NCBI GenBank assembly: GCA_031274765.1
Contig: JAISPR010000095.1
Span: forward strand, 1-37,864
Direction of reading: 5' to 3'
DNA from: Nitrososphaerota archaeon
GTDB taxonomy: Archaea; Thermoproteota; Bathyarchaeia; Bathyarchaeales; Bathycorpusculaceae
Length of the DNA: 37,864 bases
Part shown: piece by piece, positions 8,572-18,662 of the stretch
How positions within the stretch are numbered: the stretch's first letter is position 1
How the letters are laid out: every line of letters starts with the position of its first letter
Program-made: the position numbers and the translations under genes
Notes under the pieces: model-generated
The model's input: only the letters and a program-made list of their open reading frames with translations
Told to the model about the DNA's origin: nothing
Database searches by the model: none

Positions 8572-8827
8572 TCCCGGCTATACTTATAATTAGGAGAGAT
8601 TATAAAAAAATTTTGGCACACAAGATCACAAGTTTTCCAACAAAACTCCCCAAAACTGGTAGGTGCTAACATAAAATAGCTTTTTGCAAGTCAGATGTTT
8701 TTACTATTTTTGAATTTAAGCGCGACCTTTCTCTTCAAAACTTGAAAAACTCACCAACCGTCATGGAACTACACGAAGTTAATTTCACGTCAAATAAACT
8801 ATTCTAAATTGACACACTGTCCAAAAA

Positions 8828-9739
8828 TCAGGAGAGGGTTTGATCCCAGTTTTTGACCCAGTTGAGGAATTCTTCGACGGGTTTACCACCATAGGTTTTG
8901 AGGCGTTCTCGTAATTCGGTTTTTTCAAGTGCAGCTCTTTGGAAAGCAGTCATTTCTTTTTCACCATCCGTTAGGTATAGAAAGCCAGTATCAGCACCTG
9001 CTCTTGCGCATCGGGTAGTTACAGTTAGCAACTCGGTTGGAGTGGGTACATCTTGGGGGGCGTCGCCTGGACCGTATACATAGAGACTTATGTAGAAGGG
9101 TTTTTTTAATAACTTTTTAAAAGCACGGGTGAGCATTTCCCAGTACCAAGGGGTGGCATAGTTTTTGCTAAACATGACTACGTTAAATTGATCAGTGTAT
9201 TTGGCGAAGTCGTTAAAGTCTACACCGTAGCGTTCCAGTGAGCTTACAGGGTCAGGTTGTAGGCTTAGCACTAAATCTTTTTTGACGATGGCACGTATTT
9301 CTGTGACGTATTCAGTGACTATTTTGCGTCGCCACTCAAGCCAGCTTAGGCCGCTTTTCTGATAGAGGTGTTGGCATCTTGGGCAGGTGCAGTGGCTGTG
9401 GTCAGCGAAATATTGGCTGTTTAGCCAGATGCCCTGTGACTGTCGGTCGACCTCAGCGATGTATTTGAGTTGTTCTTCGCGGTAGTCAGGTTGGGTTGGG
9501 CACAAAACGCTCCAGTAGATGTTAAAGTTATTGTTACCAAATTTGGCGGGTCCAAGAGGAGATTGTGAGATCCATTCAGGGTGATCTTTTGCAGTTTGGG
9601 TGTCAGCAAATACTGCAAGGTTACTGTGCATATCTTGTTGTGGTTGGAGACGGAGACCTGTTTCGGGTTTAACACGAAAAACGTGGAAATCAAAGCCAGA
9701 GGGTTTTTGGGGCTGAAATGTTAGGGAACCAAACTTCAT
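8828..9739 (-). CDS. Conserved protein, putative TIM-barrel (glycosidase-like)
   Basis: The 303-residue protein looks like an alpha/beta barrel. Strand-like stretches repeat along it (FNIYWSVLCP, GIWLNSQYF, LVLSLQPDP, FNVVMFSKNYATPWYW, FYISLYVYGPG, TGFLYL). An unusual HCTCPRC cluster at about residues 118-124 with adjacent histidines may bind a metal. Similar layouts are found in putative glycoside hydrolases of unknown specificity; I do not recognise the exact family and name no substrate. No signal peptide is visible, so it is probably cytoplasmic. I chose the ATG at 9739 because GTGA lies five bases before it; a GTG at 9748 is the longer alternative. It is followed on the same strand by a gap of 240 bases. 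Confidence 0.6.
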   Translation of the reverse strand: MKFGSLTFQPQKPSGFDFHVFRVKPETGLRLQPQQDMHSNLAVFADTQTAKDHPEWISQSPLGPAKFGNNNFNIYWSVLCPTQPDYREEQLKYIAEVDRQSQGIWLNSQYFADHSHCTCPRCQHLYQKSGLSWLEWRRKIVTEYVTEIRAIVKKDLVLSLQPDPVSSLERYGVDFNDFAKYTDQFNVVMFSKNYATPWYWEMLTRAFKKLLKKPFYISLYVYGPGDAPQDVPTPTELLTVTTRCARAGADTGFLYLTDGEKEMTAFQRAALEKTELRERLKTYGGKPVEEFLNWVKNWDQTLS

Positions 9740-9910
9740 AGTGTTCACTCATGGGCTAAGAAGAGCTATGGGTTATAAGGTTTGTGTGAACTAATAGGCA
9801 ACTATGTTAAATGTTTGTGTTTAGTAATTATGTTTTTTATGAATTAAAAAGAGCAACGGAACAGCAATATTAAGTTGTTAATCACAAAAGAAAGAAAGAA
9901 GAATTGCGGT

Positions 9911-12130
9911 TTAGGGGATTATTCTTGTGTTGTATTGGTTTAGATAGGTTAAGTGGATTGCGTCGTATGGGTAGTTCTCAGCATTGGTGTAGGGAAATCC
10001 AGTCATGTTAAGAAAAGGCAGTGGTTCAACAGTGAAAGTGTAGCCATAGCCCCATTCACCAGGAGGGTCTTTGAACCAGCAGGCAACAACAAAAAAGTAG
10101 TCGCGCTCCATCCCTTCGGCAGGCAAAGAAAGATCATCGATGTAGAATTGCATATTAACTTGGTCGCCTTGGCGTCCGATGACAAACATATCATCAGCTT
10201 CTTGTAACAGAGCAGTTACATCGCCATAACGAGTAAAAGTTCCCGAAGATACTGAGTGGGTTTCCCAGAGTTGTTTGAGCTCAGCAGAAAAAGGCTTTAG
10301 ATTAATAAGTGATAGGTCTTGTTGGGGAGTTGTATCAATGGCGATGTAGTCATAGGTTACATTCCAGAAATTAGTAAACCGGACTACGTAATCAGTGACA
10401 TCGGGGGGGAATAATCCGGTTAGATCCACTGTAAAAGTCCGAGCGGTAAAATCGCTTGGGAGAGGAATTTGACGACTCTGGGGGGTATTTATCCAGGTGC
10501 CATCAGAGGCCAAAATCTCCATCTTGGAAGCCGGAGTGATTGGTGTGTTATCCGCAAGCAATCCAGCGGCTGCAGCTTCTTTGAATTGGTCTATCCAATC
10601 GTAGTAGGTTTCAGCTTGGCCCCAATCCACCATGCATGTCATAACCAGCTTGATTTGTTCTGCCCCTGAGAGATTGCCCAAATTTAGGGTTAGCTGATTT
10701 GGGATTTGGTTATTCCAAGCAGGGCTTTCTAGACCATTAATGCTGGGAGCAAAAATTCCATCTTGCCATAAAAGAGCTTCCAAAACATCTTGGCCTTGCT
10801 CATTGACAGCGCTCACAGGGCTAAGAAAAGAACCTGACGCAGTTGTATAAATCTGACCGGTGGATCCCTTGTTGAGATAGTTAGTCATCGAGGTGTAAAC
10901 ATCAGTACCTATGGGATGATCAACAACAAGCAGATTTACATAATCAAGATAGAAAAGTTCATCCCATTGTTGTGTAAGCGTAAGATCGAAATAACCGTTT
11001 TTGGCGGTTAATACAGTTTTATCAAGTTTAACATAATCATAGGGATTACCGCCACTAAAAATTATATCACCCTCAGGTGTGATGTGGCCAATGTAGCCCA
11101 GCCAGCCAGAGTTTGACACATCAGTGACATAGCTATAGCCAGTACCATTCCAGATATAGAGTGAAGGACAAGAAGCATACCCACTAAGCAGGTCATAGGA
11201 AACAACCAATATGGTTCGTTTATCAAGAGTGAATGTTATTGAAGGACTCTTAGAACCATCACTCCAAGATGCAAACCCTAAAATGCCAGTGCCCACATCA
11301 AAGGGGTTAGGTACCGTAATGGTGTATTGACCCACAGGCAAAATTGCGGTATAGCTAGTTCCAAATTTTTCACCATTAAGAGTAAAGGGTAGAGACGTAG
11401 ATCCGCTCCCAGAACGAGCAATGGTTAGAGTATGATAACCCTCAGGCACAACAACAAAAGAACCACCAAGGGCATTTAGTTTAGTACTATGACGGCCCTC
11501 TGTTGCGGCAGTGACATTAAATTCAAGTTGTAACGTATCACCAGCATCAACTGTTATAAGACGTGCTTCGACTGGTATATCATCAACGCACACCGTTATC
11601 ATCAGCAGGTCTGTTTCTGAGGAGGGATTTGTGGCAAGAGCCGATAGCGTGACAGGCTGATCCGGCCAGACCTCATAGGGGTCAGCTCTAAGATCAGAGA
11701 GCACTATCTTGCTTAATTCTGGTGGCGCATCTTTTAGTAGAAAAGACGAAGCTAACTCCCCGATGGCCACTGTATAGTTTCCAGAGTTTAATTCAATAAA
11801 AGTAAATTCAGCTATTTCAGAAGATTTCACCCCGGCAATTGTCAGGTTTACAGAATCTACAACAACCCCATTGATTTCAAGATTAACCGTTGCATTACCC
11901 TCAACATCACCAATGTTTGTTACATTCACAGAAATCTGTATAGGCTGTCCAACGTATGCTTCAAGGGGATTGACAACTAAATCGTTAAAAACAAACGTCG
12001 CAGGCTTAGCAGCTCCGGTTATAACACCTTGATCTTGGAGATAAAGATAAGCACCAATGGCCCCACATACAACAATTAGATCAATAATCAAGATAGCTTT
12101 TAGTTTAACCAAAGCTGAGCGAGACAACAT
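9911..12130 (-). CDS. Membrane-anchored surface protein with CARDB domains
   Basis: A 739-residue exported protein. An N-terminal hydrophobic segment at about residues 9-31 (AILIIDLIVVCGAIGAYLYL) anchors it; the rest should face outside. Two CARDB-type beta-sandwich domains follow (about 45-130 and 135-220), each with the pattern of a domain opening, GQPI or DQPV, and VNVTN. Next is a PEGA-like segment (about 225-310, ending in SWSDGSKSPSITFTL), then a long C-terminal region beginning YIWNGTGYSYVTD that I recall only from archaeal surface proteins. Several N-x-T/S sequons suggest N-glycosylation. The start is the ATG at 12130 with GGAGAT at 12135-12140; the frame also extends to 12160. Roles in adhesion or the cell envelope are inference. 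Confidence 0.8.
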   Translation of the reverse strand: MLSRSALVKLKAILIIDLIVVCGAIGAYLYLQDQGVITGAAKPATFVFNDLVVNPLEAYVGQPIQISVNVTNIGDVEGNATVNLEINGVVVDSVNLTIAGVKSSEIAEFTFIELNSGNYTVAIGELASSFLLKDAPPELSKIVLSDLRADPYEVWPDQPVTLSALATNPSSETDLLMITVCVDDIPVEARLITVDAGDTLQLEFNVTAATEGRHSTKLNALGGSFVVVPEGYHTLTIARSGSGSTSLPFTLNGEKFGTSYTAILPVGQYTITVPNPFDVGTGILGFASWSDGSKSPSITFTLDKRTILVVSYDLLSGYASCPSLYIWNGTGYSYVTDVSNSGWLGYIGHITPEGDIIFSGGNPYDYVKLDKTVLTAKNGYFDLTLTQQWDELFYLDYVNLLVVDHPIGTDVYTSMTNYLNKGSTGQIYTTASGSFLSPVSAVNEQGQDVLEALLWQDGIFAPSINGLESPAWNNQIPNQLTLNLGNLSGAEQIKLVMTCMVDWGQAETYYDWIDQFKEAAAAGLLADNTPITPASKMEILASDGTWINTPQSRQIPLPSDFTARTFTVDLTGLFPPDVTDYVVRFTNFWNVTYDYIAIDTTPQQDLSLINLKPFSAELKQLWETHSVSSGTFTRYGDVTALLQEADDMFVIGRQGDQVNMQFYIDDLSLPAEGMERDYFFVVACWFKDPPGEWGYGYTFTVEPLPFLNMTGFPYTNAENYPYDAIHLTYLNQYNTRIIP

Positions 12131-13161
12131 ACAAATCTCCACTGGCATAATGCAGTGCAAGCATTAAACCTTTATGGAAAAAGACACAATAACTTTTGAG
12201 AAGAGCTTTTCTATTACAAGGTGCTTTGTCATTCATTTCAAAGATGATAAAACAACCGCCTGCTCTTAAAATTAAGACAAAAATAAACACAACACAGATA
12301 ATTTTCAAATATAAAATATATTTTTTAATAATTCAAAATTAATTAATTCAAGTTTTAACATTTTTATCACACAAATAGCTTGCACATCACAACTGTTTTA
12401 CCAGCATATGAACCATTCCTCAGAAAACTTTCCAACCCCACAAAAACAACTCCAACATCTACCCAGACAGTTTTCTACCACAACCAACCCCTGCAAAAAA
12501 ATGGCTTTTCGCTATTTTAGGTGGGTGCACTACACCATTCCTTCTCTAAACGGGCTATATTCTCCATTCTGTCCCATACAACTATTGCCACAACAAAACT
12601 TATTGACCAACCCACCTATTTAACGAAGAACCAAAAAAAAATAAACAACACAAACCACAAACAAACAATAACCAACACAACACCAACCCCGCATAAACAA
12701 ATTTTAAAAAACATAAAAAATACCATCAGGTTCCCATAAAAACCCAAAAACCCAAAAATAGCACCTCAAAAACAAAAAGGCCCATTTTTGTGCAAAAATA
12801 TAAAAAAACAAACGCCTTGACACCATTTATTAATAAGTTACTTTTGGATAACAACCAGAGTGGTTTGGGTTTGTTTTGCGTTGATTTTTATCTTGTAAAT
12901 ATTGGTTGACGAGATTTTCGGACGGGAACCATTTGGCGGCTTTAACAGATTTAAATACACACCCAGTTATTAACTAACAAAGTTTTTAGAAATACAGAGG
13001 TTATATAGTTTAAATTCCATGTTTTAGGCAATTATAATACATTTAATTCAAACAACTAATCTCGGTTACAAACAGCCCAAAACTAAAAAAACACCACATC
13101 AAACACCAACATTTAAGACAACCCATAAAACAACAAAAGAAAAAAGAAAACAAAAAACTGT
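12131..13161. other. 1-kb gene-free stretch with low-complexity tracts
   Basis: I see no credible gene. From about 12370 to 12830 the + strand is almost devoid of G and made of A and C, so translated frames are biased and repetitive; from about 12850 to 12960 it becomes rich in G and T. A short AT-rich stretch at 12300-12360 (ATATAAAATATATTTTTTAA) is not clearly tied to a gene. Confidence 0.6.
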
Positions 13162-13857
13162 TTATTCAAGAATAATTCTAGCATCAACTGTTTTTGTACC
13201 ATCAAAATAGGCCATAACAGGATTGAGATCCAATTCACTGATTTCAGGATTATCCAAAATCAACTTTGAAACATTACAAAGCACTTGTGCCAGCGCATCA
13301 ACATCAACAGGTTTAGAACCACGATAACCATTTAACAACGGAAACGCTTTGAGCTGAGTAATCATCTCTCTTGCATCTACCAGTGTAAGAGGCGCAACAC
13401 GAAAATTAACATCCTTTAACAACTCAACAAAAATCCCACCTAACCCAAACATAACCGTTTGACCAAACTGTGGATCCTTAACAGCTCCCACAATAACCTC
13501 TATACCCTGAGGTGCCATCTCTTGCACTATGACACCCTCAATTTTTGCATCCACTTTATACCGCTTGGCATTCTCACGTATGGTCCTATACGCAGCCTCC
13601 ACCTCAACAGCAGACTTCAGATTAACTTTAACCCCTCCAGCATCAGATTTATGAATAATATCAGGAGAAACTATTTTCAACACAATAGGATAGCCAATCT
13701 TTTCTGCCTGCTCAACCGCTTCCTGCTCAGTGGTGGCCAAACTGAATTTATTCACAGTTACACCATATTCAGCACAAATGGTCTTTGCTTCAGGTTCTAA
13801 GAGTGCTTTTCGACCTTCTTCTTTTGCTTGGTTGATGATTTTTGTTGTTTGATTCAT
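13162..13857 (-). CDS. acdB: Acyl-CoA synthetase (ADP-forming), beta subunit
   Basis: This ATP-grasp subunit of acetate-CoA ligase (ADP-forming) converts acyl-CoA, phosphate and ADP to acid, CoA and ATP, the last step of archaeal acetate-forming fermentation. Visible features are the LLEPEAK/YGV opening, GYPIVLKIVSPDIIHKSD (ATP-grasp lysine and the mobile histidine region), GGV, the QEMAPQGIEVIVG segment and the closing ELDLNPVMAY. At 231 residues it matches a stand-alone beta subunit. The alpha subunit, which carries the CoA-binding and phosphohistidine domains, is not in the window. The start is the ATG at 13857; a TATA-like CTATAC about 27 bases upstream suggests a leaderless transcript. 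Confidence 0.92.
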   Translation of the reverse strand: MNQTTKIINQAKEEGRKALLEPEAKTICAEYGVTVNKFSLATTEQEAVEQAEKIGYPIVLKIVSPDIIHKSDAGGVKVNLKSAVEVEAAYRTIRENAKRYKVDAKIEGVIVQEMAPQGIEVIVGAVKDPQFGQTVMFGLGGIFVELLKDVNFRVAPLTLVDAREMITQLKAFPLLNGYRGSKPVDVDALAQVLCNVSKLILDNPEISELDLNPVMAYFDGTKTVDARIILE

Positions 13858-14747
13858 GATTATTCTTCCGTCAGCGTATGGGTATAGTGATGTATAGGGG
13901 GGTTTAAAAATTGTTTCGCTATAGCAAAAGAGTTTTGATTGTTGGGGACTTGTTCAGAAACCCGACCAGACAGTCTTACAATCTTACCCATAATTGTTTT
14001 AGTAGCAGTTGGTGAAAAAAGAGTTAACAAACGCGTTGATTGATGATGGAGTAATGTATTTGGTAGGGTCAAGTTGGGATTTAGAAAAAAGGATAACGTC
14101 ATTTTTTAAAATAAAATCCCAAAAAATATGATATAGATAACGTGGGATAAAACGTTTTACGTAAAAAAACCACGAAATAAAACAGTTAACCAAAGAAAAA
14201 ACACCAAAAACCTATCAAAAAAGAAAACACCCACCCACAAAAAACAAACCAACAACAAAAAAACCCACACAAACACCCAAAAAAGTAGGGTATATTATTA
14301 GATAATTACACCCATATCAAACATAAACTATGACAAAACCCATATATCCCAGGGCAACAACAGGCTAACAAAGACCGATACCATACTTTTTGGGAAATTA
14401 TTTTTTTAAGCAAATATTTGTAGATAGGTTTTGGGTTATGACGTTAGAGTTGTATTTTACAGCGTTATTTTGACAGGGGGTTATTTGTTACTTTCTATGG
14501 TTTAGAATTGAGCGGGTTGTTTGTAGACAATAGTTTTTTTGAGAAAAAGCCATGACAAATACAAAACTTAGCGGCAATAGATATGGCGGGCAAATAGCTT
14601 GATAGACATATTGGATGCTACGGGTTTGTGATTAGCTACACCAAAAAGAATTAGGAGTAATAGAAAAGTTTGATTTGCACTTGGGAATTATTGGGGTTTA
14701 GCAAAAGGTTATTGTAGTTTTTTGGGAGATATCTATAGGAACTGCTT
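13858..14747. other. Gene-free stretch between acdB and the sugar kinase
   Basis: Nothing convincing is encoded. An 80-codon minus-strand frame ends at 13860, right before acdB, but shows no family signature and overlaps the likely acdB promoter. From about 14160 to 14290 the + strand is an A+C-rich tract. The last 60 bases hold GGGAGATAT and AGGA, the weak ribosome site of the kinase gene. Confidence 0.5.
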
Positions 14748-15839
14748 ATGACATTTGAGGCGTACAAACAATACCAAGAAGAAGCACAAGTTTTTCTTAA
14801 AAGCACACAAACACAAAACTGCCAAGTTGTGGTTATGCCAGATTTTTTCTTGGACCGTATTGTAGATTTGCAGTGGCATCTCTTAGAAGGAGTGGAGGTT
14901 ATTAAAAAAGTTGTGGAACGCAAAGGCGGTAGCATTGATGGCGTCCATCAAATAGACAAAAGAGGCGGCAACGCCATAAATACTGCCGCATCACTTCTAA
15001 GTTTAGGCGCTTCGGTCACACCAATTATATGCACAAGCAAATATGGTTTGGAACTTTTAAAATATCATTTCAAAAACACCACCATGGATCTTTCCCATGT
15101 AAAAACTGTGGGTAACGCATCTATAACCACAGCCCTTGAATTTATGGAAGGAGAAAAAAAAATTAATGTTATGTTAAGAGATGTGGGCGCTTTAGCAGAT
15201 TTTGGTCCTGATGCATTAGATAAAGCAGATCAGGCCCTAATTGAGAAAACTGATTACGTCTGTGTATTTAATTGGGCAGGTACTAAAAACCATGGCACCA
15301 CACTGGCACAAACAGTTTTTGAACAAGCAAAACACGGCCGGGGCAAGACCTACTGTGACACCGCAGATCCTACACCTAACACTGCGGGTATGGCAAAATT
15401 TTTGGAAACCGTCCTAAAAACTAATCGCCTGGATATTTTGAGTTTAAATGAAAACGAAGCCATAACCTATGCAGGCATAGTTGATCCCGAATTTAGAGCT
15501 AAAAAAATGCATCTCTGTTTTGCGGACTGTGCCTTAGAGGCAGCACGCGTGCTAGCCCAATGTTTCTCTGCACGCATTGATCTGCACACCAGCGCTTTTT
15601 CTGCGAGCCTAAGAGGTACAAATGAGGTTGTGGTTCCCACATTTAAGATATCGTCTGTGTGCGCAACTGGAGCGGGGGATGCTTGGAATGCAGGTAACAT
15701 ATTGGCGGATTTTGGTGGACTCTCAGATGGGGGAAGACTTTTGTTGGCAAATGCTGTTGCTACTTGCTATCTCTCTTGCATAAAAGGAGCCCATCCCACT
15801 AAAGCCAAAGTTGCGGCGTTTCTTAGAGCATTTGGTTAA
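14748..15839 (+). CDS. PfkB-family carbohydrate kinase
   Basis: A ribokinase-like sugar kinase of 363 residues. The first PfkB signature is GGNAINTAASLLSLGA at about residues 73-88, and the second is ATGAGDAWNAGNILA near residue 310, containing the catalytic GAGD anion hole and base. The N-terminal 60 or so residues form an extension before the usual sugar-binding lid. The phosphate acceptor cannot be told from sequence. It lies 52 bases before glmM on the same strand, suggesting a role in amino-sugar supply, for example phosphorylating a hexosamine or fructose; that is inference from context only. Confidence 0.88.
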   Translation: MTFEAYKQYQEEAQVFLKSTQTQNCQVVVMPDFFLDRIVDLQWHLLEGVEVIKKVVERKGGSIDGVHQIDKRGGNAINTAASLLSLGASVTPIICTSKYGLELLKYHFKNTTMDLSHVKTVGNASITTALEFMEGEKKINVMLRDVGALADFGPDALDKADQALIEKTDYVCVFNWAGTKNHGTTLAQTVFEQAKHGRGKTYCDTADPTPNTAGMAKFLETVLKTNRLDILSLNENEAITYAGIVDPEFRAKKMHLCFADCALEAARVLAQCFSARIDLHTSAFSASLRGTNEVVVPTFKISSVCATGAGDAWNAGNILADFGGLSDGGRLLLANAVATCYLSCIKGAHPTKAKVAAFLRAFG

Positions 15840-15891
15840 CGTTAATCTTTTAAATAATCAATCCGTACCATTCAAGTAAGGAAAGATAATT

Positions 15892-17250
15892 ATGGGCAAA
15901 TTGTTTGGCAGCTCAGGTGTACGGGGGGTAGTAAATACAGAGATAACTCCTGATTTGGTTTGTCAAGTGGGTTCTGCGGTTGCAACTCATGTTAAGGCTA
16001 AATTAGCCATCGTGGCTTGTGATACCCGTATTTCAGCTAATATGTTTGAAGATGCCATTGTTTGTGGTTTAATTTCTACAGGATCCGATGTTTTATTAGC
16101 TCATGTAGTGCCTACGCCGGTTCTGGCATATGCAACAAAAGTCTATGGTGCCGATGTAGGGTTTATGCTCACTGCATCTCATAATCCGCCTCAGTACAAT
16201 GGTATTAAAGTTTTCAAATCCGATTTAGCCTACACTGACACCGAACAAGCAGCCATAGAAAAGATCATAACCAACAACACTTATCAGCAGACGAACTGGC
16301 AAAATTTGGGCAACATCACCGCCATAGACGCCCAAACCATCTATCTCAAAGAGATTCTAAACAATGTAGCGCTTACATTGCCATGGCATGTAGTGGTTGA
16401 TTCAGGATGTGGTGCAGCATATGATGTTGCACCCAAGATGTTTAAAAAATTAGGCTGCAAAGTAACGGCTCTAAACAGCCAGCCTGATGGGTACTTTCCT
16501 GCCCGCAAATCCGAACCTACTAAAGAAGCTCTCCAAGATTTAACTAAAACCGTAGAGGCCATAGGCGCAGACATCGGTGTGGCCTTTGATGGCGATGCAG
16601 ACCGGGTGGTGTTTGTTGATGAGAAAGGAGAATTTATAGATTTTGACCGCGCCCTTGCAGCCTACGCCGCACATGCCCTAAAACACACAAACGGCAAAAC
16701 TATTGTAACAACCATTGAGGCATCTATGGCCATAGAGACAATGGCTCAAAAATATGGTGGTAAAGTACTGCGCACACGCGTTGGTGACATCTATGTCTCG
16801 GAGGCCATCAAGCAATGTGGAGCGGTCTTTGGTGGAGAGCCCTGCGGTGCTTGGATACATCCAAAGCATCATCTTTGCGCCGATGGTCTGCTCTCAGCAG
16901 CAATGTTTCTTGTAGCCATGGAAGCCCAGAACAAATCAGTCTCAGAATGCATAGCTAAGATCCCAAAATATCCTACCGAACGAATAAATTTTGCCTGCAA
17001 AAACACTCAAAAACACAACCTCATAAACCAACTCGCAGAGGTATTAAAAGCGGAATTTCCAGACTATACCGATTTTTCTACCATTGAAGGCACCCGTCTC
17101 ACACTCAAAAATGGTTGGCTACTTGTCCGTGCATCGGGCACTGAACCGCTTATCCGCTTAACCGTTGAGGGTCAATCAGAATCAATAACAAAAGACATAA
17201 CCTCAAAAGCAACCGCCCTTATCAATAAACAAAAAGAGGCCCTAACATGA
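15892..17250 (+). CDS. glmM: Phosphoglucosamine mutase
   Basis: A cytoplasmic alpha-D-phosphohexomutase that converts glucosamine-6-phosphate to glucosamine-1-phosphate on the way to UDP-GlcNAc. The four family loops are present: TASHNP with the phosphoserine S96, the metal loop DGDADR at 233-238, the sugar-binding loop GGEPCGAW, and the phosphate loop RASGTEPLIRL near the C-terminus. The start opens with KLFGSSGVRG, typical of the archaeal phosphomutases, and AAGGAAAG lies shortly upstream. Length 452 is normal. The sugar loop GEPCGA rather than GEQSGH suits the archaeal GlmM/ManB group, so activity on glucose or mannose phosphates is possible. It overlaps glmU by four bases. Confidence 0.93.
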   Translation: MGKLFGSSGVRGVVNTEITPDLVCQVGSAVATHVKAKLAIVACDTRISANMFEDAIVCGLISTGSDVLLAHVVPTPVLAYATKVYGADVGFMLTASHNPPQYNGIKVFKSDLAYTDTEQAAIEKIITNNTYQQTNWQNLGNITAIDAQTIYLKEILNNVALTLPWHVVVDSGCGAAYDVAPKMFKKLGCKVTALNSQPDGYFPARKSEPTKEALQDLTKTVEAIGADIGVAFDGDADRVVFVDEKGEFIDFDRALAAYAAHALKHTNGKTIVTTIEASMAIETMAQKYGGKVLRTRVGDIYVSEAIKQCGAVFGGEPCGAWIHPKHHLCADGLLSAAMFLVAMEAQNKSVSECIAKIPKYPTERINFACKNTQKHNLINQLAEVLKAEFPDYTDFSTIEGTRLTLKNGWLLVRASGTEPLIRLTVEGQSESITKDITSKATALINKQKEALT

Positions 17251-18551
17251 AAGCAGTCCTACTGGCAGCCGGTGCAGGCGAAAGACTCCAACCCCTAACT
17301 GCGACACGACCAAAACATCTTCTAAAAATCGCTGGAAAACCTCTGCTACAATACAGTTTAGAAGCCATAAAACACGCAGGAATTAACGAAGCCATCCTCA
17401 TAACCCATTATAGAGGCGAAGCCATAGAGAAATATTTTGGCGATGGCACAGCTCTTGGTTTAAAACTAACTTATCTTAACCAACCCAAACTACTTGGCAC
17501 CGGCAATGCTACAGGCATCGCAGAGCCCTACTTAGACACAGACTTTTTGCTCATATATGGCGATCTCCTCTTTGGGATAGAGACCGTAAAAACAGTAGTT
17601 AACAAATTTAGACCGGGAAAAACCGCCGGTGTCGTAGGTGTTGTGCCTACAGCACATCCTGAGAACTATGGCATTATTGAACAAACAAAAGAGGGTACAA
17701 TAAAAGGTATCATAGAAAAACCTCCTGCAAACAGTGCACCTTCAAATCTTGCCAATACAGGTGTCTATGTATTTAGTCAAGGAATTTTTGAGAAAATCCA
17801 TAAAACAAATATTTCGAGCCGCGGAGAATGGGAACTCACCGATGCCATAACCATGTTGTCAAAAGGAGACAATCCCATCTTATCCGTCGAACTTTCTAAA
17901 GAGGACTGGTTTGATGTAGGCAGACCAGAGGATCTGTTGGATGCTAATCTTTGGGCGCTTAATCGTATGGAGCATCGGGTATTGGGTAAAATTGAGGAAG
18001 GCGCGCATCTGATAGGGCCTGTTACTGTTGCGGAGTCTGCACGTGTTCGTTCAGGAGCCTATATTGAGGGCCCCGTTTTTATCGACAAAGAAGCTGACAT
18101 TGGCCCAAATTGCTATATCCGAAGTGGCACAAGTTTGGGCAGAAAAACTCGTGTTGGCAATGCTGTTGAAATTAAAAATAGTATAATTATGGATAATACA
18201 CACATTGGTCATCTTAGCTATGTAGGCGATAGCATCATAGGTGAGGAGTGCAATTTAGGCGCTGGCACTATCACTGCAAATCTGCGCTTTGATGGGGAGA
18301 AAATAAAGATGGTGCTAAAAGATAAACGGGTAGATACAAACAGGCGTAAACTTGGCGCTATTTTGGGAGATAGGGTCAAAACTGGAATCAATGCATCATT
18401 TATGCCCGGTGTAAAAATAGGAGCTAACACATGGGTCGGTGCAAATTTTATGGTGGAACAAGATATTCCCGCTAACAGCATAGCACTACTAAAGCAAAAT
18501 GTCGATATAAAACAAATCCAACCTAAAATAATTAACCAAAAAGGCACATAG
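17247..18551 (+). CDS. glmU: Bifunctional sugar-1-phosphate nucleotidylyl/acetyltransferase
   Basis: This archaeal-type GlmU acetylates GlcN-1-phosphate and joins the product to UTP to give UDP-GlcNAc. The N-terminal domain (about 1-230) is a nucleotidyltransferase fold with LAAGAGERLQPLT at 5-17, the PKHLLKIAGKPLL lysine, GTGNATG, the metal-binding GDLLF and EKP. The C-terminal part (about 245-420) is a left-handed beta helix of hexapeptide repeats (IGPNCYIRSGTSLG, VGNAVEIKNSIIM, IGHLSYVGDSIIG), as in acetyltransferases. The ATG overlaps the glmM stop in ATGA, so translation is coupled. It makes the donor for glycans that the UppS-derived lipid carrier would accept. Confidence 0.93.
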   Translation: MKAVLLAAGAGERLQPLTATRPKHLLKIAGKPLLQYSLEAIKHAGINEAILITHYRGEAIEKYFGDGTALGLKLTYLNQPKLLGTGNATGIAEPYLDTDFLLIYGDLLFGIETVKTVVNKFRPGKTAGVVGVVPTAHPENYGIIEQTKEGTIKGIIEKPPANSAPSNLANTGVYVFSQGIFEKIHKTNISSRGEWELTDAITMLSKGDNPILSVELSKEDWFDVGRPEDLLDANLWALNRMEHRVLGKIEEGAHLIGPVTVAESARVRSGAYIEGPVFIDKEADIGPNCYIRSGTSLGRKTRVGNAVEIKNSIIMDNTHIGHLSYVGDSIIGEECNLGAGTITANLRFDGEKIKMVLKDKRVDTNRRKLGAILGDRVKTGINASFMPGVKIGANTWVGANFMVEQDIPANSIALLKQNVDIKQIQPKIINQKGT

Positions 18552-18662
18552 AACGAGTTTGTTGATATAACACATAGAGACGGTGAAAAGAGCACTCAAG
18601 TAAACGGTCAGCTATCAATAGGTTCTATTAAACACAGGCAACGCAAATAATATAGCATCCCT

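Noticed and set aside
12408-12739. Two overlapping + strand ORFs in the gap after the CARDB gene
   Set aside because: Low-complexity A+C-rich translations (Asn, Pro, Thr, Gln, His) with no family signal.
13860-14102. 80-residue minus-strand ORF directly upstream of acdB
   Set aside because: Its position just before acdB suggested an operon partner or alpha-subunit remnant, but no alpha-subunit motif is present and it overlaps the likely acdB TATA box.
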